Below are positions 5,219 through 15,400 of a stretch of 19,985 nucleotides of DNA, piece after piece. Numbering within the stretch: position 1 is the first letter of the stretch; each line of letters begins with the position of its first letter. A program made the translations under genes and the position numbers. The notes under the pieces were generated by a model, which worked only from the letters and a program-made list of their open reading frames with translations, did not search any database and was not told the origin of the DNA. The stretch comes from Candidatus Omnitrophota bacterium. GTDB taxonomy: Bacteria; Omnitrophota; Gorgyraeia; Gygaellales; Profunditerraquicolaceae. The stretch is from contig JASEHM010000002.1 of NCBI GenBank assembly GCA_030018895.1, positions 7,487-27,471 of the forward strand, in the 5' to 3' direction.

Positions 5219-7321
5219 TTAAAAACTCTTTCTTACGCTTGTGCCCGTCGCAGCAAAACCCATCTTTATCTTTTCTGTTATATGTGAAGGCGCCTCAATG
5301 TAACATAAAGGTTCCATTATATACGTTGCACGGCCTTGTGTCAAGGATCTTAATGTTGTGGCATAATTAAACATCTCAGCAAGAGGAACATTTGCTCTGA
5401 TAATCCGCAAATTAACCCGCTGAGATAGAGAAACAATCTTCGCGCGCTTTGAACTTAAATCCCCAATTACCTGCCCCATATAATCTTCCGGCACAGTAAC
5501 TTCTATATCCATAATCGGCTCAAGCAATATAGAACCGCCTTTTTTCAAACCATCACCAAAAGCAATTGAACCGGCCATCTTAAAAGCCATTTCCGATGAA
5601 TCAACCTCATGATAAGAACCGTCTACGAGCGTAACCAAAATATCCGTAACAGGATAACCCGCTAAATACCCGCTTTTCGAAGACCCCATAATTCCCGCTT
5701 TTACTGACGAAATAAACTCTCTGGGTATAGCGCCGCTTTTTATTTTATCTTCAAAAACAATACCGCTTCCCGGAATCTCCTGAGGCTGCATTTCTAAGAC
5801 AACATGCCCGTATTGGCCGCGGCCGCCTGACTGCTGAATAAATTTACCTGTGCAAGAAATCTTCTTTGTAATTGTTTCCCTGTATGCTACCTGCGGGCTG
5901 CCTACGCCTGCCTCAACATTAAACTCGCGCAAAATTCTATCAATAATTATTTCCAGATGCAGCTGGCCCATTCCGGCAATCAGCGTCTGGCCTGTTTCCT
6001 GATTATATAGCACGCGAAAAGACGGATCCTCCTCTTCTAATTTATGCAAAGCAAAACCCAGTTTTTCCTGGGCATCTTTTGATTTTGGTTCAATCGCCTG
6101 TTGAATTACCGGTTCAGGAAAACGCATTGCTTCAATCAAAATCTGCGATTTTTCATTACATAAGGTATCGCCTGTTTTCGTTTCCCTTAATCCTACACAA
6201 GCAGCAATCTCTCCGGTAGAAATACTGTCAATAATCTCCTGCCTATTGGCGTGCATCTTTACTATTTTAGCCACACGCTCTCTCTCTCGCCTTGTTGAAT
6301 TATACACATATTCCCCGGTAGATAAAGACCCTGCATAAACCCTTATATAATAAATTTTTCCCACATAAGGATCAGTTGCTATCTTAAAACACAGCGCGCA
6401 AAAAGGGGCCTCATCAGAAGCAGTGATTTCTTCAAAATCAGAGGTTTGCGGATTAGTGCCTTTTACTGACGGCACATCTATCGGAGAAGGCAAATAATCA
6501 CATACCGCATCCAACAACAATTGTACGCATTTATTTTTTAACGAACTCCCGCAAAGAACCGGAATAAATTTATTACCAATAACCGCCTTCCTTATTGCTT
6601 CTTTTATCGCGATAGCGCTAATCTTTTTCCCGTGAAGATAATCCTCCATAATTTTATCATCAACCTCTGCCAATTTTTCAATTAAGATATTGCGGTATTT
6701 CTCAGTATCGGATAAAACATCAGAAGGCAATTCTCTATCTTCCATAACCAAACCAAATTCATCTTTATAAATTATTAATTTCTCATCTATTAAATTGATA
6801 ACACCTTTGAATTCCGCCTCTTTACCATAAGGCAAATAAATAGCGGCGCAATGAGCCCCTAATTTTTTCTCCATCTCCTCAACTACCGCATAGAAATTGC
6901 CCCCTGTTCTATCCATTTTATTCACAAAAGCAATTCTAGGCACATTATAACGGTCAGCCTGACGCCAAACTGTTTCTGATTGAGGCTCAACTCCCCCTAC
7001 CCCGCAAAATACTACCACTGCCCCATCTAAAACCTTTAGCGACCTCTCTACTTCAACCGTAAAATCCACATGTCCCGGAGTATCAATAAAATTAATATGA
7101 AAACTCTTCCACGTACATGATATAGCAGCAGCAGTGATAGTAATGCCTCTCTCCTGCTCTTGCACCATCCAATCCATGGTTGTAGTTCCTTCGTCTACTT
7201 CGCCAATCTTATGAGTCTTTCCTGTGTAATAAAGCATGCGCTCAGAAGTTGTGGTCTTACCCGCATCTATATGCGCTATTACGCCAATATTTCGTATTTT
7301 ATCTAAAGGTATCTTTCTCAT
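5219..7321 (-). CDS. fusA: Elongation factor G
   Basis: EF-G is the GTPase that drives translocation of tRNA and mRNA, and helps ribosome recycling. The 700-residue protein has the normal five-domain length. Its G motifs are AHIDAGKT at 16-23, ERGITI at 57-62, DTPGH at 80-84 and NKMD at 134-137. The C-terminal half has the domain IV block SGGRGQYGHVVLEMQP and the domain V block MDIEVTVPEDYMGQVIGDLSSKRA. Some G-domain residues (EVDEGTTTMDWM, VEVERSLKVLDGAVVVFC) remind me of the spdEFG1 subgroup, which would need a tree. The ATG at 7321 has no Shine-Dalgarno site, because 8-bp tandem repeats run to within about 10 bp of it. It lies between rpsG and tuf as in str operons. Confidence 0.97.
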   Translation of the reverse strand: MRKIPLDKIRNIGVIAHIDAGKTTTSERMLYYTGKTHKIGEVDEGTTTMDWMVQEQERGITITAAAISCTWKSFHINFIDTPGHVDFTVEVERSLKVLDGAVVVFCGVGGVEPQSETVWRQADRYNVPRIAFVNKMDRTGGNFYAVVEEMEKKLGAHCAAIYLPYGKEAEFKGVINLIDEKLIIYKDEFGLVMEDRELPSDVLSDTEKYRNILIEKLAEVDDKIMEDYLHGKKISAIAIKEAIRKAVIGNKFIPVLCGSSLKNKCVQLLLDAVCDYLPSPIDVPSVKGTNPQTSDFEEITASDEAPFCALCFKIATDPYVGKIYYIRVYAGSLSTGEYVYNSTRRERERVAKIVKMHANRQEIIDSISTGEIAACVGLRETKTGDTLCNEKSQILIEAMRFPEPVIQQAIEPKSKDAQEKLGFALHKLEEEDPSFRVLYNQETGQTLIAGMGQLHLEIIIDRILREFNVEAGVGSPQVAYRETITKKISCTGKFIQQSGGRGQYGHVVLEMQPQEIPGSGIVFEDKIKSGAIPREFISSVKAGIMGSSKSGYLAGYPVTDILVTLVDGSYHEVDSSEMAFKMAGSIAFGDGLKKGGSILLEPIMDIEVTVPEDYMGQVIGDLSSKRAKIVSLSQRVNLRIIRANVPLAEMFNYATTLRSLTQGRATYIMEPLCYIEAPSHITEKIKMGFAATGTSVRKSF

Positions 7322-7331
7322 TTTTTAGTTT

Positions 7332-7395
7332 GCCGGTATGCCAGTTTACCGGTTAGCCTGTTTGTCGGTGTGCCGGTTTGCCAGTTCACCGGCTA
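7332..7395. repeat. Array of eight 8-bp units between rpsG and fusA
   Basis: Eight successive 8-bp units of the type GCCGGTTT/GCCAGTTT/ACCGGTTA run without interruption from 7332 to 7395. Most units contain the core CCGGT or CCAGT. The array fills nearly the whole gap between the rpsG stop and the fusA start. A second array of the same unit lies on the other side of rpsG at 7885-7980. Confidence 0.85.
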
Positions 7396-7403
7396 ACCTC
7401 TTC

Positions 7404-7874
7404 CTACCACCTAAAATGCGCGAATGCCTTATTAGCCTCAGCCATCTTATGCGTATCATCTCTCTTTTTTATGGCTGAACCTTCGCCTTTATAAGCTACT
7501 ATAAGTTCATCAGCAAGTTTTTCTTTCATAGACTTACCTTTTTTTGCCCTGGCAAAATCCCTGATCCAACGTAAAGACATGGCTGAACCGCGCTCCTGCC
7601 TCACTTCAATCGGAATCTGATAAGTTGCCCCGCCAACACGCCTGGGTTTTACCTCAAGCCTGGGCCGAACATTATCCAGGGCTTTATGAAAAATCTTTAA
7701 TATGTCCGGCTCATTAAGCTGCTTCTTCACTATTTCAAAACTGCCATAAACCATTTCTTCGGCAATAGATTTTTTTCCGTCCAACATCACCATGTTAATA
7801 AATTTTGCTACAAGCTTACTACTATATTTTGGATCTACTAAAATTTCTTTTTCCTGCGCTTTTCGTCTTCTCAT
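7404..7874 (-). CDS. rpsG: Small ribosomal subunit protein S7 (uS7)
   Basis: S7 is the primary assembly protein of the 30S head and lies at the E site; in some bacteria it represses the str operon. The 156-residue product is standard: MRRRKAQEKEILVDPKY at the N-terminus, FINMVMLDGKKSIAEEMVYGSFEIV in the helical core, VGGATYQIPIEVR as the beta-hairpin, and the ARAKKGKSMKEKLADELI and AHFRW C-terminus. The ATG at 7874 is preceded only by the end of an 8-bp repeat array, with no purine-rich ribosome site. Both flanking gaps are filled with the same 8-bp unit. Confidence 0.97.
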   Translation of the reverse strand: MRRRKAQEKEILVDPKYSSKLVAKFINMVMLDGKKSIAEEMVYGSFEIVKKQLNEPDILKIFHKALDNVRPRLEVKPRRVGGATYQIPIEVRQERGSAMSLRWIRDFARAKKGKSMKEKLADELIVAYKGEGSAIKKRDDTHKMAEANKAFAHFRW

Positions 7875-7884
7875 GGTTTGGTAT

Positions 7885-7980
7885 GCCGGTGTGCCGGTTA
7901 GCCGGTTAGCCGGTTAATTGGTTAATTGGTGAGCCGGTTAGCCAGTTAACCGGTTAACCGGCACACCGGCTAACCGGCTC
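7885..7980. repeat. Array of twelve 8-bp units between rpsL and rpsG
   Basis: Twelve contiguous 8-bp units run from 7885 to 7980. The first nine are mostly GCCGGTTA (three exact in a row at 7893-7916) with ATTGGTTA and GCCAGTTA variants; the last three are ACCGGCAC, ACCGGCTA, ACCGGCTC. The change of phase makes a perfect 15-bp inverted repeat, arms 7929-7943 and 7968-7982, around a 24-nt loop that contains the palindrome GTTAACCGGTTAAC. The hairpin begins 4 bp after the rpsL stop codon. Confidence 0.88.
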
Positions 7981-7986
7981 ACTAAA

Positions 7987-8358
7987 CTACTTCGGCCTCT
8001 TTGCTCCGTATTTAGAGCGTGATTTTCTACGCTGATTCACCCCTACTGTATCCAGAGTGCCTCTAACAATATGATACCGCACCCCGGGTAAATCTTTTAC
8101 GCGGCCACCCCTTACTAAAACTATGGAATGCTCTTGCAGGTTATGGCCTTCTCCCGGTATATAACAAGTAGCCTCTATACCTGTAGTAAGCCTGACCCTG
8201 GCGATTTTTCTCAAAGCAGAATTCGGCTTCTTCGGGGTCATAGTACGCACCTGTAAACACACGCCTCTCCTCTGAGGACAAACCTTTAATGCTGGCGATT
8301 TTGTCTTTTTCTTTTTTAATCTTCTGCCAAATCTAATTAATTGCATAATTGTCGGCAT
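7987..8358 (-). CDS. rpsL: Small ribosomal subunit protein S12 (uS12)
   Basis: S12 lies at the 30S decoding centre and controls accuracy. The 123-residue product begins MPTIMQLIRFGRR and has the PQRRGVC loop at 28-34. TPKKPNSALRK begins at residue 41, with K43 matching the lysine mutated in streptomycin-resistant strains, and GGRVKDLPGVRYH begins at 84, with K88. D89 is the residue that RimO methylthiolates in many bacteria. Lysines at both positions predict the streptomycin-sensitive form. A GAGG lies 4 nt before the ATG at 8358. It follows rpoC after 20 bp, linking the beta and str operons directly. Confidence 0.97.
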   Translation of the reverse strand: MPTIMQLIRFGRRLKKKKTKSPALKVCPQRRGVCLQVRTMTPKKPNSALRKIARVRLTTGIEATCYIPGEGHNLQEHSIVLVRGGRVKDLPGVRYHIVRGTLDTVGVNQRRKSRSKYGAKRPK

Positions 8359-8378
8359 TTATCCTCGCTTCGCTTTAA

Positions 8379-11300
8379 CTATTCTTTTACCTTAACCATC
8401 TCTATATTCTGATGAGCGCTAAAACCGGTTCCCGCAGGTATAAGATGGCCTACAATAACATTTTCCTTTAAACCAAAAAGTTCATCCTGTTTGCCTGAAG
8501 CAGCTGCTTCAGTTAAAACACGCGTTGTTTCCTGGAAGCTTGCCGCTGAAATAAAACTTTCCGTAGCCAAGGAAGCCTTGGTTATGCCCAACAATAGCGG
8601 CGTAGCCACAGCAGGCCTCTTGTTGTTCTTTATCATGCGAGAGTTTTCTCTCTGAAAGTTCCATTTATCCACCTGCTGAGTACTTAAAAATTCTGTGTCC
8701 CCGGGATCTTCTATTCTTACCTTCTTTAACATCTGCCGGATAATCAGTTCAATATGTTTATCATTTATACGCACACCCTGAAGTCTGTAAACCTCCTGGA
8801 CCTCATTAACTAAATACTCCTGCAAAACCTTGTCCCCGGAAACACGTAAAATATCCTGCAAAACTACAGGCCCATCAATAAGCTGCTGGCCAACGTTAAC
8901 CCTGTCCCCCTTATAAACATTAGGGTGTTTTCCATGGGGGATAACATATTCTCTTCGCATACCTGTGGTAGACTTAATAATAATTACACGCTGGGCTTTT
9001 TTTGTTTCACCAAATTCCACAAAACCGTCTATTTCACTTATTATAGCAGGGTCTTTAGGCTTTCTCGCCTCAAAAAGCTCTGCCACGCGCGGAAGGCCGC
9101 CGGTAATATCCCTGGTTTTTACTACTAAACGCGGTATCTTTGCTAAGAGATCGCCTGCAAACACGCCTTGCCCATCCTTTACTAAAATATGCGCCCCTAC
9201 TGATATAGGATAAATACCCAAAACTTCTCCTGCCTCATCCAGAATTAATATTTGCGGATGATATCCTGTTTTATGTTCCACTGCTATACGTTCGGTTAAT
9301 TTTGTAACCGGATTCAGCTCCTCTTTTATTGTAATACCCTCACGCAAATCCTCAAATTTAACCTGTCCGGAAACCTCGGTTAGAATCGGCAAAGTATAAG
9401 GATCCCAACGCACAAATGCCGTTCCCTCTGTTACAACAGCATCTTCTGCCACACTAATAAAGAAACCCTGTGAAAGAGCATAACGCTCTAACTCTCTACC
9501 TTGTTTATCATTTATGCTTATTGAACCATTCCTATTTAAAACAACAAACTCTTTATTTTTAGGAGCTACTCTTAAACTATGGTATTTAACTATACCCTTA
9601 TTTTTGGCTTTTATAAAAGACTGCGCAACGATTCTGGATGCAGTACCGCCGATATGAAAAGTCCTCATAGTAAGCTGCGTACCCGGTTCCCCGATACTTT
9701 GCGCGGCAATAATCCCCACTGCCTCTCCCTTTTCAACAAGCCTTCCTGTAGAAAGATTCTTGCCGTAACATTTACTGCAAACGCCCCTGACTGACTCGCA
9801 GGTAAGAACGCTACGGATACGTATTTTTTCAATCCCTAACTTTTTTAATTTATCCGCTTGTTCTGTGGTAATTTCTGAGCCAACCTCTATAATAACCTCA
9901 TCAGTAATTATATCTACGATATTATCCAAGGCAACTCTACCCACAATGCGATCTTCTAAACTTACCACAACCTCATCACCTTCAATAATGGCAGATATCG
10001 TAATGCCGTTGAGTGTACCGCAATCATCTTCACTGATAATTACCTCCTGGGCAACATCCACCAATCTTCTTGTTAAATATCCTGCGTCTGCAGTCTTAAG
10101 CGCAGTATCAGCAAGGCCTTTACGGGCGCCGTGAGTTGAAATAAAATACTCCAGGACATTTAATCCTTCCCTAAAATTTGCCGTAATAGGGTTTTCAATA
10201 ATCTCGCCTGAAGGCTTTGCCATAAGCCCGCGCATACCTGCCAACTGCCTAATTTGCAGCCTTGAGCCGCGCGCACCTGAATCTGCCATCATAAATATAG
10301 GATTAAAAGAATCCATATGCTTAAACAATAAATCCGAAACTTTATCTGTAGTATGCGTCCAAATATCAATAATCTTAGCCTTGCGCTCACTATTGGTAAT
10401 TATGCCTTTACGGTACTGCTCCTCGACTTTTAGTACCTCTTCCCTTGAGCCATTAATAATACCTTCTTTTTCTTCTGGTATCTGAAGATCATCAATACCT
10501 ATAGACATCCCGCCAACAGTCGCCATTTCAAACCCTAAGCGCTTAATATCATCCAGCAGCTGGCAGGTCCTGGCGTGGCCGAATCGTTTGTAATTTTCAG
10601 ATACAATCTCATTTATAGCATTCTTATTAAGCTCTTTATTAACATAGCCGAATTCTAATGGCAATATCTGATTAAATAACACCTTGCCTGTGGTAGTCGT
10701 AATAATTTGTTTTCCGTCCACAACCCTTTTTTCTTCCCAATCAAATACCCTGTCTACTCTTAATTTTATCCTGGCATGCAGGCCAACTATCATATCATTA
10801 TAAGCCACTATAACCTCATCAAAATCAGCAAAGCTTATATCCTGCCCCTTTGAGCCGGGCTTTTCTTTGGTCAGATAATAAACACCTAAAACCATGTCCT
10901 GCGTAGGCGCAAGGACAGGCCTTCCATCAGCAGAAGAAAATATATTATTTGTAGAAAGCATTAAAACCTTTGCTTCTATTTGCGATTCTAAGGATAGCGG
11001 CACATGCACTGCCATCTGGTCGCCGTCAAAATCCGCGTTAAAGGCAGTGCAAACCAGAGGATGTATCTTTATGGATTTCCCTTCTATTAAAACGGGCTGA
11101 AATGCCTGAATGCCTAGACGATGCAAGGTCGGCGCGCGGTTCAACAAAACAGGATGATCATTGATTACCTCATCTAAAATATCCCAAACCTCAATCTTTC
11201 CGCGTTCAACCATCCTGCGTGCGCCTTTTAAGGTATGCACAAAACCCCTCTCTCTTAATTTCTTTATAATGAAAGGCTCAAATAATTCCAAGGCCATCTG

Positions 11301-12380
11301 TTTGGGGAGGCCGCATTCATGAAGCTTAAGCTGAGGGCCTACCACAATTACTGAACGGCCTGAATAATCTACGCGTTTCCCTAAAAGATTCTGCCTAAAT
11401 CTGCCCTGTTTTCCTTTAAGCATATCAGAAAGGGACTTTAACGGCCTATTATTCGCGCCTAAAACAGGCTTGCCATGCCTGCCATTATCTAATAACGCGT
11501 CCACTGCCTCTTGAAGCATCCTTTTTTCATTACGTATAATCACCTCAGGGGCGCTCAAATCAATAAGTTTCTTTAAGCGGTTATTCCGATTAATAACTCG
11601 GCGATAAAGGTCATTAAGATCAGATGTGGCAAACCTCCCTCCGTCAAGGGCAACCAGAGGCCTCAAATCAGGAGGAATAATCGGCAAAATATCCAAAACC
11701 ATCCATTCTGGCTTATTTCCTGATTTCTTAAAATCTTCCGTGGCTTTTAAGGCTTTTATAATCTTGCGATTATTCAATGCATCCTTTGTTTTCTCAGAGT
11801 CGCGGCGTAATTTACGGCACAATGCCTCCATGTCCACATCTTTTAGGAGTTCCTTGACTGCCTCTGCGCCAATCTTCACCTTAAAGGTGTTTGCGCCATA
11901 CCTGCTTAATGCCTCTTGATATTTTTCTTCATTTAAAAGATCTTTTCTTTTTAGCGGCGTAGAGCCCGGATCAATAACTACATATTCTTCATAATAAATT
12001 ATCTTTTCTAAATTCCTTAAACCAATATCAAGCAAAGCAGCTATGCGGCTCGGCACTGCTTTAAAAAACCAGATATGCGTAACAGGAGAGGCCAATTCAA
12101 TATGGCCCAAACGTTCACGCCTAACAGAAGAACGCTCAATAGTTACACCGCAGCGGTCACAAACTATGCCTTTAAATTTTTCACCTTTATATTTCCCGCA
12201 ATTACACTCCCAATCACGCACAGGGCCAAAAATCTTTTCGCAAAATAAACCGTCTTTTTCAGGTTTTAGAGAACGGTAATTTATGGTCTCTGCTTTTTTT
12301 ACCTCTCCCTTTGACCAGGACTTTACCACCTGGGGAGAAGCAATTTTTATAGTAATTTTTTCAAATGTCTGCTGTATCAT
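8379..12380 (-). CDS. rpoC: RNA polymerase beta' subunit
   Basis: Beta' forms the catalytic clamp side of RNA polymerase. The 1333-residue protein has the N-terminal zinc site with C59, C61, C74 and C77, and the catalytic loop NADFDGD at 448-454, whose aspartates D450, D452 and D454 hold the magnesium ion. The second zinc site uses C787, C861, C868 and C871, with the same spacing as in E. coli. The trigger loop MRTFHIGGTASR begins at residue 905 and DITGGLPR at 1091. The roughly 175 residues between them correspond to the SI3 insertion of Gram-negative lineages. The C-terminus has PLLLGITKASLATESFISAASFQETTRVL. The ATG at 12380 follows rpoB after 59 bp. No defect is seen. Confidence 0.98.
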   Translation of the reverse strand: MIQQTFEKITIKIASPQVVKSWSKGEVKKAETINYRSLKPEKDGLFCEKIFGPVRDWECNCGKYKGEKFKGIVCDRCGVTIERSSVRRERLGHIELASPVTHIWFFKAVPSRIAALLDIGLRNLEKIIYYEEYVVIDPGSTPLKRKDLLNEEKYQEALSRYGANTFKVKIGAEAVKELLKDVDMEALCRKLRRDSEKTKDALNNRKIIKALKATEDFKKSGNKPEWMVLDILPIIPPDLRPLVALDGGRFATSDLNDLYRRVINRNNRLKKLIDLSAPEVIIRNEKRMLQEAVDALLDNGRHGKPVLGANNRPLKSLSDMLKGKQGRFRQNLLGKRVDYSGRSVIVVGPQLKLHECGLPKQMALELFEPFIIKKLRERGFVHTLKGARRMVERGKIEVWDILDEVINDHPVLLNRAPTLHRLGIQAFQPVLIEGKSIKIHPLVCTAFNADFDGDQMAVHVPLSLESQIEAKVLMLSTNNIFSSADGRPVLAPTQDMVLGVYYLTKEKPGSKGQDISFADFDEVIVAYNDMIVGLHARIKLRVDRVFDWEEKRVVDGKQIITTTTGKVLFNQILPLEFGYVNKELNKNAINEIVSENYKRFGHARTCQLLDDIKRLGFEMATVGGMSIGIDDLQIPEEKEGIINGSREEVLKVEEQYRKGIITNSERKAKIIDIWTHTTDKVSDLLFKHMDSFNPIFMMADSGARGSRLQIRQLAGMRGLMAKPSGEIIENPITANFREGLNVLEYFISTHGARKGLADTALKTADAGYLTRRLVDVAQEVIISEDDCGTLNGITISAIIEGDEVVVSLEDRIVGRVALDNIVDIITDEVIIEVGSEITTEQADKLKKLGIEKIRIRSVLTCESVRGVCSKCYGKNLSTGRLVEKGEAVGIIAAQSIGEPGTQLTMRTFHIGGTASRIVAQSFIKAKNKGIVKYHSLRVAPKNKEFVVLNRNGSISINDKQGRELERYALSQGFFISVAEDAVVTEGTAFVRWDPYTLPILTEVSGQVKFEDLREGITIKEELNPVTKLTERIAVEHKTGYHPQILILDEAGEVLGIYPISVGAHILVKDGQGVFAGDLLAKIPRLVVKTRDITGGLPRVAELFEARKPKDPAIISEIDGFVEFGETKKAQRVIIIKSTTGMRREYVIPHGKHPNVYKGDRVNVGQQLIDGPVVLQDILRVSGDKVLQEYLVNEVQEVYRLQGVRINDKHIELIIRQMLKKVRIEDPGDTEFLSTQQVDKWNFQRENSRMIKNNKRPAVATPLLLGITKASLATESFISAASFQETTRVLTEAAASGKQDELFGLKENVIVGHLIPAGTGFSAHQNIEMVKVKE

Positions 12381-12439
12381 ATCAATATGCCTATTAGCTA
12401 ACTAGTTACCATCAAAAAACCCCTTCACCAACATCTGTA

Positions 12440-15400
12440 TTATTTAAACTTCTCCGCCTTAATATCAAGACACAAACCCTGCAACTCTTTTATCAATACA
12501 TTAAATGACTCAGGTGTCCCATGAATCAGGCGCTGCTCGCCGCTGGCTATATTCTTATAAACCTGAGTTCTGCCAGCAACATCATCGCTTTTTACAGTTA
12601 ACATCTCTTGCAACGTATAAGCCGCGCCATAAGCCTCAAGCGCCCAAACTTCCATCTCGCCCAGCCTCTGGCCGCCAAACTGTGCCTTTCCGCCTAAGGG
12701 CTGCTGCGTAACTAAAGAATAAGGACCGATACAACGAGCATGAATTTTTTCATCTACAAGATGATTCAGTTTCATTATATATAAATAACCCACAGTAACT
12801 TTTTGATCAAAAGGATCTCCGCTATGTCCATCGTAAAGAGTAATTTTACCATCCTCAGGCAGCCCTGCCTCTTTGAGCATCTTCTTAATCTCCTCTTCCT
12901 TAGCGCCATCAAAAACCGGAGTACTAACATAAATGCCCATGATTTTTGCCGCCCACCCGAGATGCGCCTCCAGAATCTGGCCTACATTCATACGCGAAGG
13001 AACACCTAAAGGGTTTAAGACTATTTCTACAGGTGTGCCATCCTCTAAATAAGGCATATCCTGTTCAGGCACAATTTTGGCAACCACACCCTTATTTCCA
13101 TGCCTACCTGCCAATTTGTCCCCTTCTGCAAGCCTGCGTTTTGTGGCAATATAAACCACTACCCTTTTTAATACCCCTGCAGGCAATTCATCTCCGCGCT
13201 TCACCCTTTCTATCTCCTGTTCCTGCTCAGCTAATAATTCCTGAATTTGCTCATCAAAAGAAGTAGATAAAATTTTTGCTTCTTCATTATTACTAAAATC
13301 TATTTTTTCGATTTTTTTCTTATCTATATTCAAAAGCTGGCTTAAACGGATAACTTTCTCAGCTTGGGCAAACTCCATCTCCTGCTTATAATAAGCCTTT
13401 ATTTCCCTGATGCTGGCAAGCTGTTTAGTCTTTTCCTCTTTGGTTTTTTTACCGCCTGCCTTACGGCTAAATACATGCACATCAATAACTACGCCTTCTA
13501 CCCCCGGCGGTACAACTAAAGAAGTATCACGCACATCCCCTGCCTTTTCGCCGAATATCGCACGCAAGAGCCTTTCTTCCGGAGACGGCTCGCTATCAGT
13601 TTTAGGGGTAATTTTCCCTACTAATATATCTCCTGAAACCACCTCAGCTCCGATACGGATTATGCCCTGCGCATCTAAATTCCTCAATGCCTCCTCATTC
13701 ACATTAGGTATATCGCGGGTTACCTCTTCATTCCCAAGCCTTGTCTCTGCAGCCTCAATTTCAAATTCTTCTATATGAATAGAGGTAAAAACATCTTCTT
13801 TAATTAATTTTTCACTGACAACAATTGCATCCTCAAAATTATATCCTTTCCAAGACATAAATGCACACAATATATTCCTGCCTAAGGCAAGTTCTCCTTC
13901 TTTAGTAGCCATACCATCAGCAATAACTTCGCCTTTTTGCACATGCTGGCCCAGCCTTATCAGCGGCCTCTGATTTAAGCAAGTATCAGCATTTGTGCGC
14001 AGGAATTTTTTAAGATGATAAATCTTTTTACCGATGGCTATAGAAGAACTATCCACATTGGTAACTTTACCAGAATCATCTGCAATTACAAGCGTTCCGC
14101 AATCATGCGCAACGCGCTCTTCCATATTTGTTCCTACTATAGGAGGCTCAGTAATCATTAAAGGCACTGCCTGTCTTTGCATGTTTGAACCCATAAGCGC
14201 GCGGTTTGCATCATCATGCTCTAAAAACGGAATAAGCGCAGCTGCAACAGAAACAAGCTGCTTGGGAGAAACATCCATATATTCAACCTGCTTAGGGTTC
14301 ACCTTAGGAAAATCCCCCTTATGCCGGCAGGAGACATCTCGTTCCTCAAAATTACCTTCCGCATCTAAAAAAGCGTTTGCCTGCGCAATAACCTTATCTT
14401 CCTCAATATCAGCGCTAAGATATTCAACTTTTTTCGTAACCCTTCCTTCCTCTACTTTTCTATATGGGGTCTCAAGAAGGCCTAAAGGATTTATTTTTGC
14501 ATATGTACTTAAAGAAGCAATCAAACCGATATTCGGGCCTTCAGGTGTTTCAATAGGGCAGACTCTTCCATAATGTGAAGGATGGATATCTCTAACCTCA
14601 AAACCTGCCCGCTCGCGGGATAAGCCACCGGGGCCTAAGGCGCTCAGGCGCCTTTTATGGGTCATCTCAGCTAAAGGATTCACCTGATCCATAAACTGGG
14701 ATAACTGGCTTCTGCCAAAGAAATCACGGATCTGGTTAAAAAGCAGCTTTGAATTCACCAGATAATGCACATTTAAAGCATCAAGTTCGCTTGACACGTT
14801 TAATCTTTCCCTTATAGAACGCTCTACACGGCTTAAGCCAATCCTAACCTGATTTTGAACAAGTTCTCCCACTGTCTTAATACGCCGGCTACCAAGATGG
14901 TCTATATCATCAAGTTTGCCCTTACCTTCTTTAAGATTAATAAGGTATTCTATTACTTTTACAACTGTCTCGGAATCTAAAATTCTTTTTTCCAGGGGAA
15001 CATCCATCCCTAATTTTCTGTTAAGGATAAATCTACCCACTCTTTCTAAGTCGTATCTTGCCGGATCAAAGAATAGCTTAAAAAAAAGTTCTTGTGCTGT
15101 TTCTTTTGTAACTGGTTCTCCCGGCCGCATTTTTCTATAAAAATCTATGCAGGCTTCTTCCTTATTTTTTGTAAAATCCTTCTTTAAGGTATTGGATATT
15201 TCCGGGTATTCTTTGCCAAAGGCAGCGATAATATCCTGATCCTGCGAATAGCCTAATATCCTTAAAATTTGAGTAGCAGGAAAATTCCTACGCCTGTCAA
15301 CATAAGCAAGGACTGTCTCTGTTAGGTCATATTTAAACTCAAGCCATGCTCCGCGATAAGGAATAATTCTTCCATAAAATATCTTCTTCCCTGTAGGATG

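Noticed and set aside
14034..14573. 179-codon plus-strand reading frame
   Set aside because: Antisense to rpoB, with composition of a shadow frame and no ribosome site or recognisable domain.
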